NCBI RefSeq assembly: GCF_014873945.1
Contig: NZ_JADBEC010000001.1
Location: 992,001-1,056,000 of the forward strand
Direction: 5' to 3'
Source: Rhizobium viscosum
GTDB taxonomy: Bacteria > Pseudomonadota > Alphaproteobacteria > Rhizobiales > Rhizobiaceae
Length of the DNA stretch: 64,000 bases
The notes beneath the pieces were generated by a model. It was given only the letters and a program-made list of their open reading frames with translations, was not told the DNA's origin and searched no databases. Of the stretch, positions 1-10,312 are shown piece by piece (the stretch's first letter is position 1; every line of letters begins with the position of its first letter). The translations under genes were made by a program, and so were the position numbers.

Positions 1-10
1 GAGTGCCGGC

Positions 11-946
11 ATGAGCACCCGTCTTTACGAACATCCCATCTTTCTCGAGCACGTGACGCCGTCTGGCCATCCCGAGCGCTCCGACCGTATCCGCGCGCTC
101 AATGTGGCGCTGGAGCATCCGAATTTCGAGCGTCTCGATCGAAAGGAAGCCCCGCAGGCGAATGAAGATGCCGTGCTGCTTGCGCATCCGGAAGAGCATC
201 TGATCGCTGTCATGCGGCAGATTCCGGAAGAGGAAGACAAGATCAACCAGCTCGAAGCCGATACCTATGCCAGCCAAAAGAGCCTGCAGGCGGCGCTGAC
301 CGGCATCGGCGGGGCGATGGCCGCCGTCGACGACGTGTTCCGCGGCAAGGCGGACAATGTGTTCGTCGCTGCTCGGCCGCCGGGACATCACGCCGAGAAG
401 ATGACGGCGATGGGCTTCTGCTTCTTCAACAATGCGGCAATCGCCGCCCGCCATGCGCAGAAGGCTCACGGTGCCGAGCGCGTCGCCATCGTCGACTGGG
501 ACGTGCATCACGGCAACGGCACGCAGGATATCTTCTGGGACGATCCTTCCGTGCTCTTCTGTTCCACCCATCAGATGCCGCTTTATCCCGGCACGGGGGC
601 CAAGGACGAGAATGGTGCGCATGGAACGATCGTCAATGCGCCGCTTTCGCCCAATGTCGGCAGCGATCATTTCCGCGAGGCCTTCAAGTCGCGCGTGCTG
701 CCGGCGCTTACCGATTTCCGGCCCGACCTCATAATCATTTCGGCCGGTTTCGACGCGCATCACCGCGATCCGCTGGCGCAGATCAACCTGACAGGCGAGG
801 ATTTCGACTGGGCCACGGGCCGGCTTCTCGAAGTTGCCGACCGCAGCGCCAATAACCGGGTCGTCAGCCTGCTCGAAGGCGGGTATGATCTGGAAGGCCT
901 AGCCGAGTCGGCGGGCATGCATATCCTCAGAATGATGAAGGGTTGA
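11..946 (+). CDS. Histone deacetylase family protein (class II-like amidohydrolase)
   Basis: A 311-residue zinc-dependent amidohydrolase of the acetoin-utilisation/histone deacetylase family. The hallmark motifs are in order: RPPGHH at about residue 122 (paired charge-relay histidines), DWDVHHGNG at about 162 (zinc Asp and His), GFDAHH at about 245 (second zinc Asp) and EGGYD at about 289 (catalytic Tyr region). Length fits the family. The bacterial substrate cannot be read from sequence; acetylpolyamines or acetyl-lysine are possible. The stop codon lies 2 bases before the ATG of xseB, so the two are probably co-transcribed. The ATG start is only ten bases into the window and its ribosome binding site is not fully visible. 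Confidence 0.93.
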   Translation: MSTRLYEHPIFLEHVTPSGHPERSDRIRALNVALEHPNFERLDRKEAPQANEDAVLLAHPEEHLIAVMRQIPEEEDKINQLEADTYASQKSLQAALTGIGGAMAAVDDVFRGKADNVFVAARPPGHHAEKMTAMGFCFFNNAAIAARHAQKAHGAERVAIVDWDVHHGNGTQDIFWDDPSVLFCSTHQMPLYPGTGAKDENGAHGTIVNAPLSPNVGSDHFREAFKSRVLPALTDFRPDLIIISAGFDAHHRDPLAQINLTGEDFDWATGRLLEVADRSANNRVVSLLEGGYDLEGLAESAGMHILRMMKG

Positions 947-948
947 GA

Positions 949-1200
949 ATGACTGACAGTGCCAAGCCGGAGGTTTCCGGTCTTTCCTTCGAAAAGGCGG
1001 TTGCCGAACTCGAAAGCATCGTTGCACGCCTCGAACGCGGCGACGTGGCGCTGGATGAATCCATCGAGATCTATGAGCGCGGCGAAGCACTGAAGAAGCA
1101 TTGCGAGACACTGCTTTCGGCCGCCGAAAACCGCATCGAGAAGATCCGCCTCGACCGCGCCGGCAAGCCGCAGGGCGTGGAGCCGCTCGACGGCGCTTGA
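949..1200 (+). CDS. xseB: Exodeoxyribonuclease VII small subunit
   Basis: An 83-residue protein with the typical XseB pattern: [18 protein letters not shown] near the start, then a charged helix with the [14 protein letters not shown] motif. It binds the large subunit XseA and is needed for the exonuclease that degrades single-stranded DNA to oligonucleotides. The reading frame can be opened at a TTG at 943, but ATG at 949 is the natural start, right after the deacetylase stop. The order deacetylase, xseB, then dxs downstream is familiar from Rhizobiales; here a dehydrogenase and a pirin gene lie between xseB and dxs. No xseA is in the window. Confidence 0.96.
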   Translation: MTDSAKPEVSGLSFEKAVAELESIVARLERGDVALDESIEIYERGEALKKHCETLLSAAENRIEKIRLDRAGKPQGVEPLDGA

Positions 1201-1289
1201 AGCGCGTACCGAAACTCCCTTTTAAGACGCTTGGCGACCGGCTTCCGACCGATCTATGATCCCTCGATAAACATCAAGGGAACAGCAAG

Positions 1290-2057
1290 ATGACGGACAG
1301 ATTGAAGGGCAAGGTCGCCATTATCTCAGGTGGTGCGACCGGCATGGGCGGCGCTGCCTCGAAGCTCTTTGCGGCTGAGGGCGCGCGCGTCGCCATCATC
1401 GATCGCAATGGCGAGGCGGCGGCGAAAACCGTCAATGAGATCCGTGCTGCCGGCGGCGAGGCCGACTACTGGACAGCCGATGTTTCCGAAGAAGGAGCCG
1501 TCAACGAAGCGGTTGCCGGCGTTGAAGAGCGCTATGGCCCGGTCACGGTGCTTTTCAATCATGCCGGCACGATCGTCATCAAGCCTTTCCTAGAAACCAC
1601 GCTGCAGGAATGGGACTGGTTGCACGCCGTCAACGTGCGCTCGATGTTCCTGATGACCAAGGCAGTGCTGCCGAAGATGATCGAAGCCGGCGGCGGATCG
1701 ATCGTCTGCACCTCGTCGATCTCGGCGGTTGCCGCCACGCCGATGGAAGTGCTTTACGATACGACGAAGGGTGCGGTGCATATGTTTGCGCGTGCCATCG
1801 CGGTGGAATTCCGGGACCGCAATATCCGCTGCAATGCCGTCTGCCCCGGCTTCATCCGCACGCCACATGGCCTGCGCGAGGTGAAGGAATTGCAGGCGCA
1901 TGGCGTTGATGTTTCGGACGCAGCGATTGCCGCGCAGCAGGGCCGGATCGGCGAGCCGGAAGATGTCGCTCGCGCAGCGCTCTATCTTGCCAGCGATGAA
2001 TCGATCTTCGTCAATGGGGCGCATCTTTTCGTGGATAATGGCTTCACGGCGATCTGA
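1290..2057 (+). CDS. SDR family oxidoreductase
   Basis: A 255-residue classical short-chain dehydrogenase/reductase. The Rossmann glycine motif appears as SGGATGMGG near residue 14, the NAG element is altered to NHAG, and the active site has Ser at about 142 and the YDTTK motif (Tyr about 156, Lys about 160). It should use NAD(P)H to oxidise or reduce an alcohol/carbonyl, but the substrate cannot be told. A good ribosome binding site (AAGGGA) lies before the ATG. It stands alone between xseB and the pirin gene with about 90 bases on each side, so it may have its own promoter. Confidence 0.9.
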   Translation: MTDRLKGKVAIISGGATGMGGAASKLFAAEGARVAIIDRNGEAAAKTVNEIRAAGGEADYWTADVSEEGAVNEAVAGVEERYGPVTVLFNHAGTIVIKPFLETTLQEWDWLHAVNVRSMFLMTKAVLPKMIEAGGGSIVCTSSISAVAATPMEVLYDTTKGAVHMFARAIAVEFRDRNIRCNAVCPGFIRTPHGLREVKELQAHGVDVSDAAIAAQQGRIGEPEDVARAALYLASDESIFVNGAHLFVDNGFTAI

Positions 2058-2147
2058 GCGCTTCACCGCTATCTGACAAACTGGCCCTTTCGCCACAGAC
2101 CGGCAGGCGCTATCTGTGGCTCCAAGCCTTTGTGATCGGAGTGCGCC

Positions 2148-3071
2148 ATGTCCTTCTTCCCCGGTAAAGACCCCCTCCCCGGCGATGCCTTCGCCTGTGA
2201 CGCGATCGAGAACCTGATCATTCCGCGCACCAGCGATATCGGCGGCTTCCAGGTGCGCCGCGCCCTGCCGACGCGCCAGCGCCGGCTCGTCGGGCCGTTC
2301 ATCTTCTTCGATCGCATGGGGCCGGCGATCCTCAAGCCGAATGAAGCGCTGGATGTGAAGCCGCATCCGCATATCGGGCTTTCGACGGTCACCTACCTCT
2401 TCGACGGCGAAATCCGCCATCTCGACAGTCTCGGGACGGAAAAGGTCATCCGGCCCGGCGACATCAACCTGATGACGGCCGGTCGCGGCATCGTGCATTC
2501 CGAGCGCACGCCGGACAATCTGCGCGGCCATCCGCTGTCCATGTCCGGCCTGCAGACATGGCTGGCGCTGCCCGACGACAAGGAGGAGATCGCCCCCTCT
2601 TTCGCCCACACCGAAAAGAGCGACATGCCTGTTATCGACGATGGAGGGGTGACCGGCCGCGTTGTCATCGGCTCGTTCGAAGGGCTGAAATCGCCGGTGG
2701 AGGTCTTCACCGATACGCTCTATGCCGACGTTTCTCTGCAGCCGGGCTCGAAATTTCCCTTCGGCGCGGCCCATGAAGAGCGTGCGGTCTATGTACTCTC
2801 AGGTGAGGTCGTCATTGCCGGCGACCGGTTCGCGGCCGACCAGCTTCTCGTCTTCCGGCCCGGCGATGCGATCACGCTCGAAGCGGGCGCCGAGGGCTGT
2901 CATCTGATGCTGTTTGGCGGTGCGGCGCTGAACTCGAAGCGTTACATATGGTGGAATTTCGTGTCCTCCTCGAAAGAGCGTATCGAGAAGGCCAAGGAGG
3001 AGTGGCGCACCGGCCGTTTCGATATCGTTCCCGGCGACGAAGAGGAATTCGTGCCTTTGCCGGAGGGCTGA
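2148..3071 (+). CDS. Pirin family protein
   Basis: A 307-residue bicupin protein. The N-terminal pirin domain shows the metal-binding [11 protein letters not shown] segment at about residues 72-82 and the second ligand pair in GRGIVHSE at about 112-119; the C-terminal pirin domain follows from about residue 185. Bacterial pirins bind iron or another metal, and some have quercetin dioxygenase activity or act as redox sensors, so the role here stays open. The C-terminal tail is acidic. It is followed by a 101-base gap containing a palindrome and then dxs. Confidence 0.9.
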   Translation: MSFFPGKDPLPGDAFACDAIENLIIPRTSDIGGFQVRRALPTRQRRLVGPFIFFDRMGPAILKPNEALDVKPHPHIGLSTVTYLFDGEIRHLDSLGTEKVIRPGDINLMTAGRGIVHSERTPDNLRGHPLSMSGLQTWLALPDDKEEIAPSFAHTEKSDMPVIDDGGVTGRVVIGSFEGLKSPVEVFTDTLYADVSLQPGSKFPFGAAHEERAVYVLSGEVVIAGDRFAADQLLVFRPGDAITLEAGAEGCHLMLFGGAALNSKRYIWWNFVSSSKERIEKAKEEWRTGRFDIVPGDEEEFVPLPEG

Positions 3072-3101
3072 AGTGCTCTAAGGTGAAAAACTTGCGGTTA
3101 T

Positions 3102-3120
3102 GCAAAAGTAGTTGTTTTGC
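3102..3120. promoter_or_regulatory. Inverted repeat upstream of dxs
   Basis: The gap between the pirin gene and dxs holds the arms GCAAAA (3102-3107) and TTTTGC (3115-3120) separated by seven bases, in an AT-rich patch about 50 bases before the dxs start. It is not followed by a T run, so it is a poor terminator. It may be an operator or part of an intergenic repeat; nothing in the sequence decides between these. Confidence 0.3.
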
Positions 3121-3172
3121 CGCAATTCAATCGAATAAAGCAAAGCCGATCAGTCAAAGAAGAGCCCCGCCC

Positions 3173-5089
3173 GTGACACAATCCCCGAAGACCCCGCTGC
3201 TCGACCAGGTCACCTATCCGGCCGACCTGCGCAAGCTCGAGGACCGCGACCTGCCGCAGCTGGCACGCGAAGTCAGGGACGAAATGATCGACGCCGTTTC
3301 CCGCACCGGTGGGCATCTCGGCGCGGGTCTCGGCGTGGTGGAACTGACGATCGCCATCCACAACGTCTTCAATACGCCTGACGACCGGCTGATCTTCGAT
3401 GTCGGCCATCAATGTTATCCGCACAAGATCCTGACCGGGCGCCGCGACCGGATCCGGACGCTGCGCCAGGAAAACGGGCTGTCCGGCTTCACCCGCCGGG
3501 CCGAAAGCGAATACGATCCCTTCGGCGCCGCACATTCCTCGACTTCGATTTCCGCAGGCCTCGGCATGGCTGTTGCTGCCGATATCGACAAGACGGATCG
3601 CCGCGTGATCGCCGTTATCGGCGACGGTGCACTGTCGGCCGGCATGGCCTATGAGGCGTTGAACAATGCCGGCGCGCTCGATGCCCGCCTGATCGTCATT
3701 CTCAACGACAACGACATGTCGATCGCGCCGCCGACCGGGGCAATGAGCGCCTATCTCGCCCGCCTTGCGTCCGGCCGTACCTATATGGGCTTCCGCGACT
3801 TCGGCAAGAAACTGACGGCCTATCTCGGCAAGAACATCGACCGGGCGATTACTCGTGCCGTCGAGCATGCCCGCGGCTACGTGACCGGCGGCACGATGTT
3901 TGAGGAGATGGGCTTTTATCATATCGGGCCGATCGACGGTCATTCCTTCGATCACCTTCTGCCCGTGCTGCGCAATGTGCGCGATAATGCCAACGGTCCG
4001 GTGCTGATCCATGTCGTGACGCAAAAGGGCAAGGGCTATGCGCCGGCGGAAGCTGCAGCCGACAAATATCATGGCGTCAACAAATTCGATGTCATCACCG
4101 GCACGCAGGCGAAGGTGAAGCCGAATGCACCGAGCTATACCAATGTCTTCGCCGAGACGCTGGTCCAGGAAGCAACACTCGACGACCGCGTTGTCGGCAT
4201 TACTGCCGCCATGCCGACCGGCACCGGCCTCGACAAGTTCGCCGAGATTTTCCCGTCACGCTGTTTCGACGTCGGCATTGCCGAACAGCATGCCGTGACC
4301 TTTGCCGCCGGCCTTGCTGCGGAAGGTTTCAAGCCGTTTGCAGCGCTCTACTCCACCTTCCTGCAGCGCGCCTATGACCAGGTCGTGCATGATGTGGCGA
4401 TTCAGGGCCTGCCCGTGCGCTTCCCGATCGACCGTGCCGGATTTGTCGGCGCTGACGGACCGACGCATGCGGGTTCCTTCGACACCGCCTTCCTCGCCAC
4501 CCTGCCCGGCTTCGTCGTCATGGCCGCCGCTGACGAGGCGGAATTGAAGCATATGGTGCGTACCGCCGTTGCCTATGATGCCGGCCCGATCTCGTTCCGC
4601 TATCCGCGCGGCGAAGGTGTCGGCGTCGACATGCCCGAGCGCGGCCAGATTCTCGAGATCGGCAAGGGCCGTATCGTCAAGGAAGGCACCAAGGTTGCGC
4701 TTCTTTCCTTCGGCACGCGGCTTGCCGACTGTCTGCTGGCGGCCGAAGACCTCGATGCCGCTGGCCTTTCGACGACGGTTGCCGATGCGCGTTTCGCAAA
4801 GCCGCTCGACCACGCCCTTATCCGCCAGCTTGCCCGCCACCACGAGATCCTCATCACCGTCGAAGAAGGCGCTGTCGGCGGCTTCGGCAGCCAGGTGATG
4901 CAGTTCATGGCGATGGATGGGTTGCTTGATCGCGGCCTGAAGGTGCGTTCGCTCGTCATGCCCGATATCTGGATGGAGCAGGCTAAGCCGGAAGCGATGA
5001 TCGCCCATGCCGGTCTCGACCGTGCCGGCATCGTCTCGACGGTGTTCAACGCGCTCGGACGTGGTGTTGCGGTCGGCGTGGCCGGTTAA
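3173..5089 (+). CDS. dxs: 1-deoxy-D-xylulose-5-phosphate synthase
   Basis: A 638-residue enzyme that condenses pyruvate and glyceraldehyde 3-phosphate to 1-deoxyxylulose 5-phosphate, the first step of the MEP isoprenoid pathway, with thiamine diphosphate. The TPP-binding stretch [16 protein letters not shown] through NDNDMSI lies at about residues 150-187, and the catalytic Glu in [10 protein letters not shown] is at about 371. The open frame extends upstream into the pirin gene, but the GTG at 3173 gives the usual family length and N-terminus and has an AAGAAGAG ribosome binding site a few bases before it. ispE and a polyprenyl diphosphate synthase of the same route occur near 55-59 kb. Confidence 0.97.
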   Translation: MTQSPKTPLLDQVTYPADLRKLEDRDLPQLAREVRDEMIDAVSRTGGHLGAGLGVVELTIAIHNVFNTPDDRLIFDVGHQCYPHKILTGRRDRIRTLRQENGLSGFTRRAESEYDPFGAAHSSTSISAGLGMAVAADIDKTDRRVIAVIGDGALSAGMAYEALNNAGALDARLIVILNDNDMSIAPPTGAMSAYLARLASGRTYMGFRDFGKKLTAYLGKNIDRAITRAVEHARGYVTGGTMFEEMGFYHIGPIDGHSFDHLLPVLRNVRDNANGPVLIHVVTQKGKGYAPAEAAADKYHGVNKFDVITGTQAKVKPNAPSYTNVFAETLVQEATLDDRVVGITAAMPTGTGLDKFAEIFPSRCFDVGIAEQHAVTFAAGLAAEGFKPFAALYSTFLQRAYDQVVHDVAIQGLPVRFPIDRAGFVGADGPTHAGSFDTAFLATLPGFVVMAAADEAELKHMVRTAVAYDAGPISFRYPRGEGVGVDMPERGQILEIGKGRIVKEGTKVALLSFGTRLADCLLAAEDLDAAGLSTTVADARFAKPLDHALIRQLARHHEILITVEEGAVGGFGSQVMQFMAMDGLLDRGLKVRSLVMPDIWMEQAKPEAMIAHAGLDRAGIVSTVFNALGRGVAVGVAG

Positions 5090-5112
5090 GGCGGCACGCC
5101 GACAGGCTTTTC

Positions 5113-5451
5113 TCACTCGGGCTTTTTGCCATCACGGTAGAAGATCATTCCGCCGTGATGCAGCACGTCACCGATGAAGTCGCCATCGGCGGTAAAGCCT
5201 GTATCGTCCCAATATTCGATATGGTCCCCGGTCACTTCATAGCGACCCCGGTAGGCACTCTTTCGTGTGCCGCGCGCCTCGTCATAACGGCCGTTCGGCA
5301 ACAGTTCCTGGCGGATGTGCCCGTCACCGGTAATCCACATTCCGAGATAGGGGCCGAGATAGGGACGGTTCTGCATTTTCGTTTCCTCTGAAAGAGCGGA
5401 TGAGGCGGCAAGCGAAAGCATCGCCACGGCGAGAGCCCCGCGGATCTGCAT
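5113..5451 (-). CDS. Small exported Atu4866-domain protein
   Basis: A 112-residue protein with an N-terminal signal peptide (about 20 residues, ending near SALSEE) followed by one Atu4866-type domain: the stretches GHIRQELLPNGRYDEARG, YRGRYEVTGDHIEYWDDTGF and HHGGMIFYRDG are characteristic. The family is a small beta-barrel fold known from a structure of an Agrobacterium protein; its function is unknown. The start at 5451 follows the stop of the preceding dehydrogenase by two bases, so the two are almost certainly one operon, divergent from the AraC regulator. Confidence 0.82.
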   Translation of the reverse strand: MQIRGALAVAMLSLAASSALSEETKMQNRPYLGPYLGMWITGDGHIRQELLPNGRYDEARGTRKSAYRGRYEVTGDHIEYWDDTGFTADGDFIGDVLHHGGMIFYRDGKKPE

Positions 5452-5453
5452 GA

Positions 5454-6191
5454 TCACAGTCCCACGCTCGCCGTCGGGCGCACGGTGATGTCGTTGACAT
5501 CGACATCCTCGGGCTGCTCGATGGCGAAACGGATCGCCCGGGCAATGGCATCGGGCTTCAGAGCTATCTCGCGGAAGGCGACCATGGCTTCGGCCGAGAA
5601 AGGTTCGGTGATCGTATCGGCCAATTCGGATTCGACGACGCCGGGATAGATGCAGGTGACGCGAAGCTTCCTGTTTTCCTGACGCAGGCCATCGGAAATC
5701 GCCCGCACCGCATATTTCGTGGCGCAGTAGACGGCAGCCGTCGGCACCACCGCCAAGCCGCCGACCGAGGAGACGTTGATAATCTGGCCGCGCTCCTGTG
5801 CATTCATGATCGGCAACACCGCGGCAATGCCGTAGAGCACGCCCCTGATGTTGACGTCGATCATCCGGTCCCATTCCTCCACCTTAAGCGACGACATCAG
5901 CGACAGCGGCATGACGCCGGCATTGTTGACGAGAACATCGATGCCGCCGAAAGCCTCGACCGCTGCCCTGGCGAAAGCCTCGGTATCGGCCCGGTCGGTG
6001 ATGTCGAGCGCGCGGAACTCGACCGTGCCGCCACCCGCGCGGATTTCCTTTGCCAGCTCTTCCAGCCGGTCGGTGCGGCGTGCGCCGATCATCAGCTTGG
6101 CGCCGGCAGCACCCAGTTCGCGTGCGGTGCCGGCGCCGATGCCGCTGCTGGCGCCAGTGATGAGAATTGTCTTGCCTTTGATACCCGTCAT
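5454..6191 (-). CDS. SDR family oxidoreductase
   Basis: A 245-residue classical short-chain dehydrogenase: TGASSGIG near residue 12, NNAG at about 88, a Ser near 142 and YCATK with Tyr about 155. The ATG at 6191 has a strong GAGGAAAA ribosome binding site; the frame upstream of it is not coding. It is co-transcribed with the Atu4866-domain gene and is divergent from an AraC-family activator 174 bases away, the usual arrangement of a regulator with its target. The regulator may therefore induce this dehydrogenase in response to an unknown small molecule. Substrate unknown. Confidence 0.9.
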   Translation of the reverse strand: MTGIKGKTILITGASSGIGAGTARELGAAGAKLMIGARRTDRLEELAKEIRAGGGTVEFRALDITDRADTEAFARAAVEAFGGIDVLVNNAGVMPLSLMSSLKVEEWDRMIDVNIRGVLYGIAAVLPIMNAQERGQIINVSSVGGLAVVPTAAVYCATKYAVRAISDGLRQENRKLRVTCIYPGVVESELADTITEPFSAEAMVAFREIALKPDAIARAIRFAIEQPEDVDVNDITVRPTASVGL

Positions 6192-6365
6192 GTTCTTTTC
6201 CTCATGCTTCAATCGGGACCGCAGCCGGATGCTGCCGATCCATGCGCATGAGCTTGGGCTTGAAGGGCAGAAACCGATAGCAAGCTTTTCCGGATTTCTT
6301 GCACGATCTTCCGAAAGCCGCTTCAGGCGCTTGGCATTTGCGACAGCAAGGTTCATGCTGCTTTC

Positions 6366-7241
6366 ATGGAAAAGATTGCCGAACTTGCGGATCTGATTGA
6401 TCGCCACACCGAGACGGACGGGAACTTCGACACGGCGCTGCCACGGGTCGGAATCATACGATCCTCCGCCCGCACCGAACCGATCCATACGCTCTACGAA
6501 CCTTCGCTCTGCATCGTGGCGCAGGGGCGCAAGCGGGCCGTGATCGGCGACATCGCTCACGTCTATGATGCCGCGCACTATCTCGTCGTCGGTGTCGACC
6601 TGCCCGTCATCGGCGCCGTCGTCGAGGCGAGCGCCAACCGGCCATACCTGTGCCTGCGGCTGCAACTCGACCGCGGCATGCTCGCCGAAATGCTGCCTGC
6701 CGTAGAGGGGCGCATGCCGGAAAGCCCTGCGGCCGGCGTCAGCGCCACGACGCCTGAGCTTGTTGACGCGGCCGTGCGGCTGTTGCGCCTGCTCGATACA
6801 CTCGAGGATGCGGAGGTTCTGGCGCCGCTTATCGAGCGGGAAATTCTCTACCGGCTCATCCGCGGGCCGCAGGGCGCTCTCTTGCGGCAGATCGCCAATG
6901 GCGAAAGCAGGCTCAACCAGATCGGTCGAGCGATCGATTTCGTGCGGAAGAATTTCAACGAGCCCTTTGCCATCGAGCATCTGGCTTCGGTGGCGGGCAT
7001 GAGCGCCTCATCCTTCTATGAGCATTTCAAGACTGTCATGGCGATGAGCCCACTGCAGTTCCGCACCCAGCTTCGCCTGCAGGAGGCGCGACGGCTGATG
7101 GTGGCGGAAGGGTTGAGTGCTGCCGAGGCAGGTTTCCGTGTCGGCTATGACAGCCCTTCGCAGTTCAGCCGGGACTATGTGCGCGTCCATAATGTTCCGC
7201 CGCGGCGCGATATCGAGCGGATGCGCGCTTCCGCCGGTTAA
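6366..7241 (+). CDS. AraC family transcriptional regulator
   Basis: A 291-residue regulator. The N-terminal half (about 25-175) matches the AraC N-terminal domain found with SDR or aldo-keto reductase targets, with the SLCIVAQGRKR and YLVVGVDLP stretches. The C-terminal pair of helix-turn-helix motifs is clear: FAIEHLASVAGMSASSFYEH at about 207-226 and SAAEAGFRVGYDSPSQFSR at about 254-272. It is divergent from the SDR/Atu4866 operon, which is its most likely target. ATG at 6366 fits the family length. Confidence 0.9.
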   Translation: MEKIAELADLIDRHTETDGNFDTALPRVGIIRSSARTEPIHTLYEPSLCIVAQGRKRAVIGDIAHVYDAAHYLVVGVDLPVIGAVVEASANRPYLCLRLQLDRGMLAEMLPAVEGRMPESPAAGVSATTPELVDAAVRLLRLLDTLEDAEVLAPLIEREILYRLIRGPQGALLRQIANGESRLNQIGRAIDFVRKNFNEPFAIEHLASVAGMSASSFYEHFKTVMAMSPLQFRTQLRLQEARRLMVAEGLSAAEAGFRVGYDSPSQFSRDYVRVHNVPPRRDIERMRASAG

Positions 7242-7256
7242 CTCCAAAAATGGAAA

Positions 7257-7277
7257 GGGCGGCACCGAATGCCGCCC
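7257..7277. terminator. Bidirectional hairpin terminator
   Basis: An eight-base-pair stem GGGCGGCA (7257-7264) / TGCCGCCC (7270-7277) with a five-base loop lies between the convergent AraC regulator and chemoreceptor. On the minus strand the stem is followed by TTTCCATTTTT, on the plus strand by TGCCCTTTTC, so it can stop transcription from both sides. Confidence 0.75.
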
Positions 7278-7308
7278 TGCCCTTTTCATCCATCCGGAGA
7301 GATCGCTC

Positions 7309-9252
7309 TCAGAACTCGGTCCAGTCTTCCTGGACGACGGCGGCAGCCGTCGCCTGCTTGCCGCCGAAGGCCTTGGTGACCTTGCTGGCAAGCGCGCGGG
7401 CCGGAGAGGCGACCGGGCGCGACGCAGCGGTTGCAGCAACCGTCCGCTGAACCGGAGCGGCAGTCTGGGCGCCAAGCTTGAACTGGCGCAGCAGATCGTC
7501 GAGGGCGGAAGCTTCCTGTGCGAGCGCATGGCTTGCAGCCGTCTGCTCTTCGACCATGGCCGCGTTCTGCTGGGTGCCCTGGTCCATGTTGTTGACGGCG
7601 GTGTTGATCTCCTGCAGGCCGATCGACTGTTCGCGGGTCGCGGTGACGATCGCGCCGACATGGCGGTTGATTTCCTGAACCTCGGCGACAATCGCTTCCA
7701 GCGCCTTGCCGGTTTCGCCGACGAGGCCGACGCCGGAATTGACCTGTTCGCTCGACGTGTTGATCAGCGCCTTGATTTCCTTGGCGGCGTTTGCAGAACG
7801 CTGGGCGAGTTCGCGGACTTCCTGTGCGACGACCGCAAAGCCCTTTCCGGCTTCACCGGCACGTGCTGCTTCGACGCCGGCGTTCAGCGCCAGAAGGTTG
7901 GTCTGGAAAGCGATGTCGTCGATGACACCGATGATGTTGGAGATCTCGCCCGAGGACTTTTCGATCTGCTGCATGGCCGAAACCGCCTTACGGACGACTT
8001 CGCCGGACTTTTCAGCGCCGAGGCGGGTGCGCTCAACAAGGTTGCCGACATCTTCGGCACGCTTGGCGGAGTCGCGGACGGTGGTCGTGACTTCTTCGAG
8101 AGCGGCGGCGGTCTCCTCGACAGCAGCGGCCTGCTGCTCGGTACGGTGGGCGAGATCGTCGGCAGCAGAACGGATTTCACCTGCGCCGGCGTTGATCGCC
8201 GAAGCGTTGCGGCCAACGGACTGCAAGGCAGCCTGCAGCTTTTCGACGGCGTTGTTGAAATCGTTGCGCAGGCTATCGTACTGCGGCGCGAACGGCGTGT
8301 GGATGCGGGCTGCGACATCGCCAACGGCAAGGCCGGCAAGACCGCCGGCCAGAGCTTCGACCGCAAAGCGGATCTCGCCTTCTTCACGGGCCTTCTGCTC
8401 GTCGCTCATCTGGCGCTGACGCTCGGCTTCGCCACGCATGCGGTCGGTTTCACCGGCCAGCTGCTGCTTTTCGATTGCAGCATCCTTGAAGACCAGCACG
8501 GACTGGGCCATGCGGCCGACTTCGTCCTGACGGTCGGTCGCCGGAACTTCGATATGGTGGTCGCCGCCGGCCAGACGGTCCATGGCGGCCGTCATGCCGA
8601 CGATCGGGCGAACGATGGTGCGCGACAGAGCCCAGGCGAGAGCGGCAGCGGCGACCGCCGCGGCAATGCCGCCGGCGAGAAGCGTGGTCTTGAGATCGCT
8701 GTTGGCATCCGCCTGAGCCGCAGCGAGCGCAATGGACTTGTCGCGGGCGAGGGATTTGATCTTGGCGGAAGCGGCGCGGAAGCCGTCGAGCTGGCCCTTC
8801 GTGGCGTTGACACCGATCTTGACGACCTCCGCGATCGGCGTTTCTGTTTCCTTGCGGGCCTTGGCCTGCGGCTCGGCGAGCTCGTGGAAATAAAGGTCTG
8901 CAGCCTTCTGCATGTCGTCGATCATCGAGACGAGCTCAGGCTGGGAAGCGGCAGTCTGCTTTGCAGCGGCAATCGCCTTCAGCATGCGCTCGCGATTGGC
9001 GAAAATATCGCCATAGGTGCTGTCGCTGCGAAAGAGAATGAAGCCGCGCAGGTTGACGGCCTGTTCAAGCATGGCCTGCAGCGCGTCGTCGATCTGGTTG
9101 ACCAGAAGTTCGGATTTTTCCTGCTCGGCGGAGGCGCTCGCCGAGGTCGTTGCCTTGGAATAGACGAAAGCGGAAACGGATACGAAAATAAGGATGAGTG
9201 CTGCGAAAGTGGCCGCAAGCTTACCGTTCAAAGATATGTTTCGAGCGAACAT
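7309..9252 (-). CDS. Methyl-accepting chemotaxis protein with C-terminal DWTEF tether
   Basis: A 647-residue transmembrane chemoreceptor. It has a first membrane helix at about residues 12-31, a periplasmic helical region of about 180 residues, a second membrane helix at about 215-235 (rich in Ala and Leu), a HAMP domain, and a long cytoplasmic methylation/signalling rod whose hairpin tip contains [21 protein letters not shown]. The last five residues are DWTEF, fitting the xWxxF pentapeptide that docks CheR and CheB. It should report an attractant or repellent to CheA/CheW; the ligand is unknown. No che genes are adjacent. The ATG at 9252 directly precedes a signal-anchor helix. Confidence 0.94.
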   Translation of the reverse strand: MFARNISLNGKLAATFAALILIFVSVSAFVYSKATTSASASAEQEKSELLVNQIDDALQAMLEQAVNLRGFILFRSDSTYGDIFANRERMLKAIAAAKQTAASQPELVSMIDDMQKAADLYFHELAEPQAKARKETETPIAEVVKIGVNATKGQLDGFRAASAKIKSLARDKSIALAAAQADANSDLKTTLLAGGIAAAVAAAALAWALSRTIVRPIVGMTAAMDRLAGGDHHIEVPATDRQDEVGRMAQSVLVFKDAAIEKQQLAGETDRMRGEAERQRQMSDEQKAREEGEIRFAVEALAGGLAGLAVGDVAARIHTPFAPQYDSLRNDFNNAVEKLQAALQSVGRNASAINAGAGEIRSAADDLAHRTEQQAAAVEETAAALEEVTTTVRDSAKRAEDVGNLVERTRLGAEKSGEVVRKAVSAMQQIEKSSGEISNIIGVIDDIAFQTNLLALNAGVEAARAGEAGKGFAVVAQEVRELAQRSANAAKEIKALINTSSEQVNSGVGLVGETGKALEAIVAEVQEINRHVGAIVTATREQSIGLQEINTAVNNMDQGTQQNAAMVEEQTAASHALAQEASALDDLLRQFKLGAQTAAPVQRTVAATAASRPVASPARALASKVTKAFGGKQATAAAVVQEDWTEF

Positions 9253-9565
9253 CGGTCAATTTCTCCTGGCGACATCAGGCGCGACAAGGGGCGGCCACGC
9301 GAAGTACGCAGCCACAAGACTTCTTGATGAGGAACATGATCGGCGGGGAGGACGCGCAAGCCTTCATGGCCCGAAGCGATTCAAACGCGAACCGCTGCAA
9401 TCAAAGGGAACCTATGCGAGCGGGCTTTAAAATTGTTTAAATTTGTGCGTCGCAGCACAAGTTGGTTCGGATTATTGCAGTTCCGGCGATACGAGGCCGT
9501 ACCGACATATCCGTGAGGCCAACAAAATGCTTGCAACCGGCGGCTTTGACGGTCATTCACAGCCG
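9253..9565. other. Divergent intergenic region
   Basis: This 313-base gap separates the divergent chemoreceptor and tlyA genes and must hold both promoters. It contains an AT-rich stretch around 9428-9446 (TTTAAAATTGTTTAAATTT) in otherwise GC-rich DNA. The tlyA frame is open upstream to 9443, with an alternative ATG at 9527 inside this gap. I see no RNA gene or repeat. Confidence 0.4.
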
Positions 9566-10312
9566 ATGTCAGATCAAAACAGCCAGCGCCTCGACCAGCT
9601 TCTCGTCACCCTCGGCCTCTTTGCGAGCCGCTCGCGGGCGCGAGACGCCGTGGCACGTGGCACGGTGAAGGTCGCCGGCAAGGTGGTGACGAAGGCCGGC
9701 GCCGTCTTCGGCGCCAATGCGGCAATCGAGATCGACGACCCGGCGCAGGATTATGTTTCGCGCGCAGCATTGAAGCTGGTGGCAGCACTCGATCACTTCG
9801 GGCTCGACCCGGCGGGACGGCACTGTCTCGATGTCGGCGCTTCGACCGGCGGCTTCACGGAAGTGCTGCTGGAGCGGGGAGCTGCGCATGTGACGGCAAT
9901 CGATGTCGGCCACGGGCAGATACATCCGAGGATATCGGCAGATCCGCGCGTGACCAATATCGAAGGGCTCAATGCCCGCAATCTGACGGCTGAGGATATC
10001 GGCCAGCCCGTGGATTTCATCGTCTCCGACGTCTCGTTCATCTCGCTGAAACTGGCGCTTGCTCCGGCGCTCGATATTGCAGAGCCGGCAGCGCTTGCAG
10101 CGATCCTCGTCAAGCCGCAATTCGAGGCGGGGCGCGAGGCGATCGGCAAGGGCGGGCTGCTCAAGGATCCGACTTCCGGCCCGGCCGTGGCGGCTGAGCT
10201 GGAGCGATGGTTCACTAAAGATATGGGCTGGAAGAGTTTCGGGCTCATCCCCTCGCCCATTTCGGGCGGAGACGGCAATCAGGAATTTCTATTGGCAGGG
10301 ACAAAAGCGTGA
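9566..10312 (+). CDS. tlyA: TlyA family RNA 2'-O-methyltransferase
   Basis: A 248-residue protein with an N-terminal S4 RNA-binding domain (about 5-65, including the ASRSRARDAVARGTVKV stretch) and a FtsJ-type methyltransferase domain whose SAM motif is DVGASTGGFTEVLLE at about 88-102. TlyA enzymes methylate ribosomal RNA at 2'-hydroxyls; older names call them hemolysins. The start is uncertain: ATG 9566 gives a compact N-terminus typical of the family, but ATG 9527 is in frame and has a GAGG site eight bases upstream. The stop overlaps the next gene by four bases (GTGA), so translation is coupled. Confidence 0.92.
   Translation: MSDQNSQRLDQLLVTLGLFASRSRARDAVARGTVKVAGKVVTKAGAVFGANAAIEIDDPAQDYVSRAALKLVAALDHFGLDPAGRHCLDVGASTGGFTEVLLERGAAHVTAIDVGHGQIHPRISADPRVTNIEGLNARNLTAEDIGQPVDFIVSDVSFISLKLALAPALDIAEPAALAAILVKPQFEAGREAIGKGGLLKDPTSGPAVAAELERWFTKDMGWKSFGLIPSPISGGDGNQEFLLAGTKA

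Noticed and set aside
2948..3172. A longer dxs product starting inside the pirin gene
   Set aside because: It would add 75 residues with no family match and overlap the pirin gene; GTG 3173 has a ribosome binding site.
7117..9327. A 736-codon open frame on the plus strand over the chemoreceptor
   Set aside because: It is antisense to a clear receptor gene; long shadow frames are normal at high GC in third codon positions.
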